The position numbers and the translations under genes are program-made. Below are positions 62,501-64,000 of a stretch of 64,000 bases of DNA, piece after piece. The notes under the pieces were generated by a model that was given only the letters and a program-made list of their open reading frames with translations, made no database searches and was not told the origin of the DNA. How positions within the stretch are numbered: position 1 is the first letter of the stretch; every line of letters starts with the position of its first letter. The stretch is from contig QLIY01000223.1 of assembly GCA_003260075.1 (NCBI GenBank), positions 77,580 through 141,579 on the forward strand, written 5' to 3'. The stretch comes from Phallusia mammillata. Its lineage: Eukaryota > Chordata > Ascidiacea > Phlebobranchia > Ascidiidae.

Positions 62501-63669
62501 ATTTGTAGTGTTGGTTGTATACCTGACATGGATTCGGACAAAATATCATTAACTTCTTTCTTGTGTTTTTCCTCGAGTTGAGCCACCCGAGCTTCACTTC
62601 TCTCTTCTTGTTCTTTCACCGCAGATTCAACCGCTTCTTTTAACTCGGCAGCGAATTTGTTCTGAAAAATAAAAAAATGCAAGTTCATGATCATATTCGC
62701 TCATCATGTAAACTCATTCATTGCGTATGACCAAAATTAACCTTTGAACTGTTAGTTTTAATAAAGCATATGTCAAACAAACATGCTTCAAAAAATCCAA
62801 AAAATGATTTTTATCAAAATAAAAAAAAATTGAGGGGGGGGGGGGCAGATTCAACCGCTTCTTTTAACTCGGCAGCGAATTTGTTCTGAGAAATAAAAAT
62901 ATGCAAGTTCATGTTTATATATGCTTTCATGTACACTCATTCATTGCGTATGACCAAAATTGACATTTGAACTGTTAATTTTAATAAAGCATATGTCAAA
63001 CAACCATGCTTCAAAAAATCAAAAAAATGATTTTTATCAAAATAAAAAAATATTGATCATGGTATTTAACTATTTATTCCAGTTACATTAACAACACAGC
63101 CCCAAACACATTTTACTCGCGATTACATAACAACGTCGATAATAGTAAAACATGACAAAGTGTTAAACATTTTTTGTGATGAAAAAATTGTATGCTTAAA
63201 ATCAAGAAATATATTTGCCTTAAAATCATTTTAATTTGACATTACCTGAATTTCTTCCATCTTGCGTTCATGTTTTTCTCTTAGTTCAGCAATCTCCGAC
63301 TGGATTTCCTCAACAGGTGATTTGCTACTGCTGCTTGACGATTTCCGAGACTAAACAATGAACATTTAAATCAGTTGGGCTACTTGGAGTACGACATTGT
63401 CTTATATTGTTAAATTGGGAAAGAAACATCAATTCCTTTTTATCATGTACGTATTGTTTCATACCTTTCCTAGTATTTTTAGGATGTTTTTTTTAATTAT
63501 ACAAAAACGGTAATAGGTTTCTCACCAGTTCTGATGGGGATTTCTGCAGTAGTTCCTCTTCAACAATTTGGGGTTGCAACGGAAGACTCATTTCATCCAC
63601 GCGAAGTTGGAGATGAGACATTTCAGATTCATGTTGCGACTGAAGAAGCTGGATTTCATCAACATGCGA
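53593..63669 (-). CDS. AKAP9/PCNT: pericentrin/AKAP9-type PACT-domain centrosomal protein, C-terminal 22 exons (5' partial)
   Basis: A long coiled-coil scaffold that anchors kinases and gamma-tubulin complexes at centrosomes and basal bodies. In transcription order the exons are 63526-63669, 63246-63350, 62523-62661, 62012-62178, 61833-61942, 61554-61707, 60950-61150, 59969-60076, 59811-59898, 59388-59601, 59143-59293, 58719-58870, 58277-58461, 57738-57940, 57429-57590, 57178-57354, 56646-56828, 55441-55551, 55033-55175, 54785-54891, 54116-54455 and 53593-53695, which join in frame to about 1148 residues. The N-terminal 700 or so are Glu/Arg/Gln-rich heptad repeats. The PACT domain follows: LYTRYLRAESFRKSLAYQKK, YLLLLLGGFQDCEEATLALI, FTRFRSAVRAVIAIQRLKF and LVRKWKRAS. 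After it come a Ser/Arg/Tyr-rich tail and a short conserved-looking end (SDPSLNEYIRKLENIQHKLG). The PACT domain is near-textbook; AKAP9 and PCNT cannot be told apart from this part. The 5' border of exon 55441-55551 is the least certain. The gene runs off the right edge. Confidence 0.92.
55896..56227. mobile_element. hAT-like MITE (332 bp) in a PACT-gene intron
   Basis: The ends CAGTGGTACCCAAAC and GTTTGGGAACCACTG are near-perfect inverted repeats, related to the elements at 21929 and 45473. A clear target-site duplication was not found (flanks acactctg and ctctatag). Its right part is repeated again in the downstream duplicated copy at 56312-56540. Confidence 0.7.
56073..56540. repeat. 229-bp direct duplication split by a G10 tract
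   Basis: Copies 56073-56301 and 56312-56540 are equal in length with only a few substitutions (gttttttata against gttttttcta; atagtta against atagcta), separated by exactly ten G at 56302-56311. Copy 1 overlaps the right half of the hAT-like MITE, so the MITE terminus appears twice. Confidence 0.9.
60530..60592 (-). CDS. candidate 63-nt cassette exon of the PACT-domain gene
   Basis: On the minus strand, 21 codons (LLRLRHEIRRLTSLFTSTAQR) lie between an AG (acceptor context 'cacatctgag') and a GTCAGC donor. The phase is 0 at both ends, which fits the phase-0 junction between exons 60950-61150 and 59969-60076. The peptide is amphipathic and heptad-like, as are its neighbours. The acceptor lacks a strong pyrimidine tract, so it is only a candidate. 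Confidence 0.35.
62622..63056. repeat. about 212-bp direct duplication including part of a PACT-gene exon, split by a G12 tract
   Basis: Copy 1 is 62622-62833 and copy 2 is 62846-63056, with G at 62834-62845. Copy 1 contains the first 40 nt of coding exon 62523-62661 and its acceptor. Copy 2 repeats that coding piece at 62846-62885 with the acceptor changed to ctgag on the plus strand, but then hits the G run, so it cannot be a usable exon. Confidence 0.88.
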
Positions 63670-64000
63670 CTGAAAACGATTAAGAATAATTTAATTTCAA
63701 CCTCAAAAAATGACAACAGAAATACCGTTTGGATTATATCAGCAAGTTTTAGTCACATTAGTCCAACAGCACAATTTCAACTTATTTTGAACTAAAACAT
63801 ATTAAATTGCTGTGTCACGGCAGTTTTGTGAGGAGTTACTGTGAGGAATGACCCAAAACTTCAATTGTTGTTTGTATGTTTCGACGATTTAATGCGCGAA
63901 ATGGAACGAGATATGACGCGACAACAGTTTTATCGTCATTTTTTCACTTTATAAAACCTTTTGCCTCCGTTTGGGCCGTTATATTGGTCATTAAATAAAT
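63670..64000. other. right edge: intron of the PACT-domain gene
   Basis: The first visible PACT-gene exon begins after an acceptor at 63670 on the minus strand (tttcag|tcgcat), and no start codon precedes it, so the gene continues beyond the window. I see no exon in 63670-64000. The plus-strand open frame 63568-63795 is antisense to the coding exon. Confidence 0.6.

Overview
This is a eukaryotic (animal) genomic window: A+T-rich, with split genes carrying many short exons, GT-AG introns and AATAAA signals. It has no operons, ribosome-binding sites, CRISPR arrays or bacterial genes. The protein families are a Ral GTPase-activating protein alpha subunit, an INSM-type zinc finger, a 7TM receptor, AKT/PKB and a PACT-domain centrosomal protein. 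Together with compact introns and duplicated segments that differ by a few percent (allele-like divergence), these suggest an invertebrate deuterostome. An ascidian tunicate is my best guess, not a proven identification.

Layout. 1-653: 5' flank with degenerate CTCCGG/CTCCGA repeats. 654-26020 (+): RALGAPA homologue rebuilt as 52 phase-consistent coding exons, including a 474-nt exon that can be read either as an in-frame cassette or as an alternative polyadenylated last exon. 26021-30610: 3' flank and INSM upstream region with two unmerged duplications. 30611-33433 (+): INSM-like zinc-finger gene, 4 exons, with a TATA box in its last intron. 35306-37664 (+): divergent rhodopsin-like receptor, 2 exons. 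40031-49391 (+): AKT kinase, 13 exons, complete from PH domain to hydrophobic motif. 53593-63669 (-): the last 22 exons of a pericentrin/AKAP9-type PACT protein, whose 5' end lies beyond the right edge. AKT and the PACT gene converge on a spacer that holds a MITE.

Mobile DNA. Two elements have clear 8-bp target-site duplications and hAT-type terminal inverted repeats (3764-4346 and 52651-53031). A third has a 7/8 match (21929-22338). Two degenerate relatives and one pogo/Tigger-like end sit in introns.

Most unusual signal. Eight G runs of 10 to 12 bases each separate two near-identical copies of the neighbouring sequence. All long homopolymer-G runs are G on this strand, never C. I read this as assembly gap placeholders between unmerged, probably allelic, contig ends. 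One G11 run (49320-49330) breaks the pattern: it lies in frame in the last AKT exon and keeps the length of the AKT C-tail.

Functional links. AKT is known to phosphorylate the Ral-GAP complex, and both genes lie in this window, but nothing in the sequence shows that the linkage matters. I found no previously undescribed system. The observations worth testing are the RALGAPA alternative exon, the AKT poly-Gly codons, the INSM internal promoter, the divergent receptor, and a candidate 63-nt cassette exon in the PACT gene.
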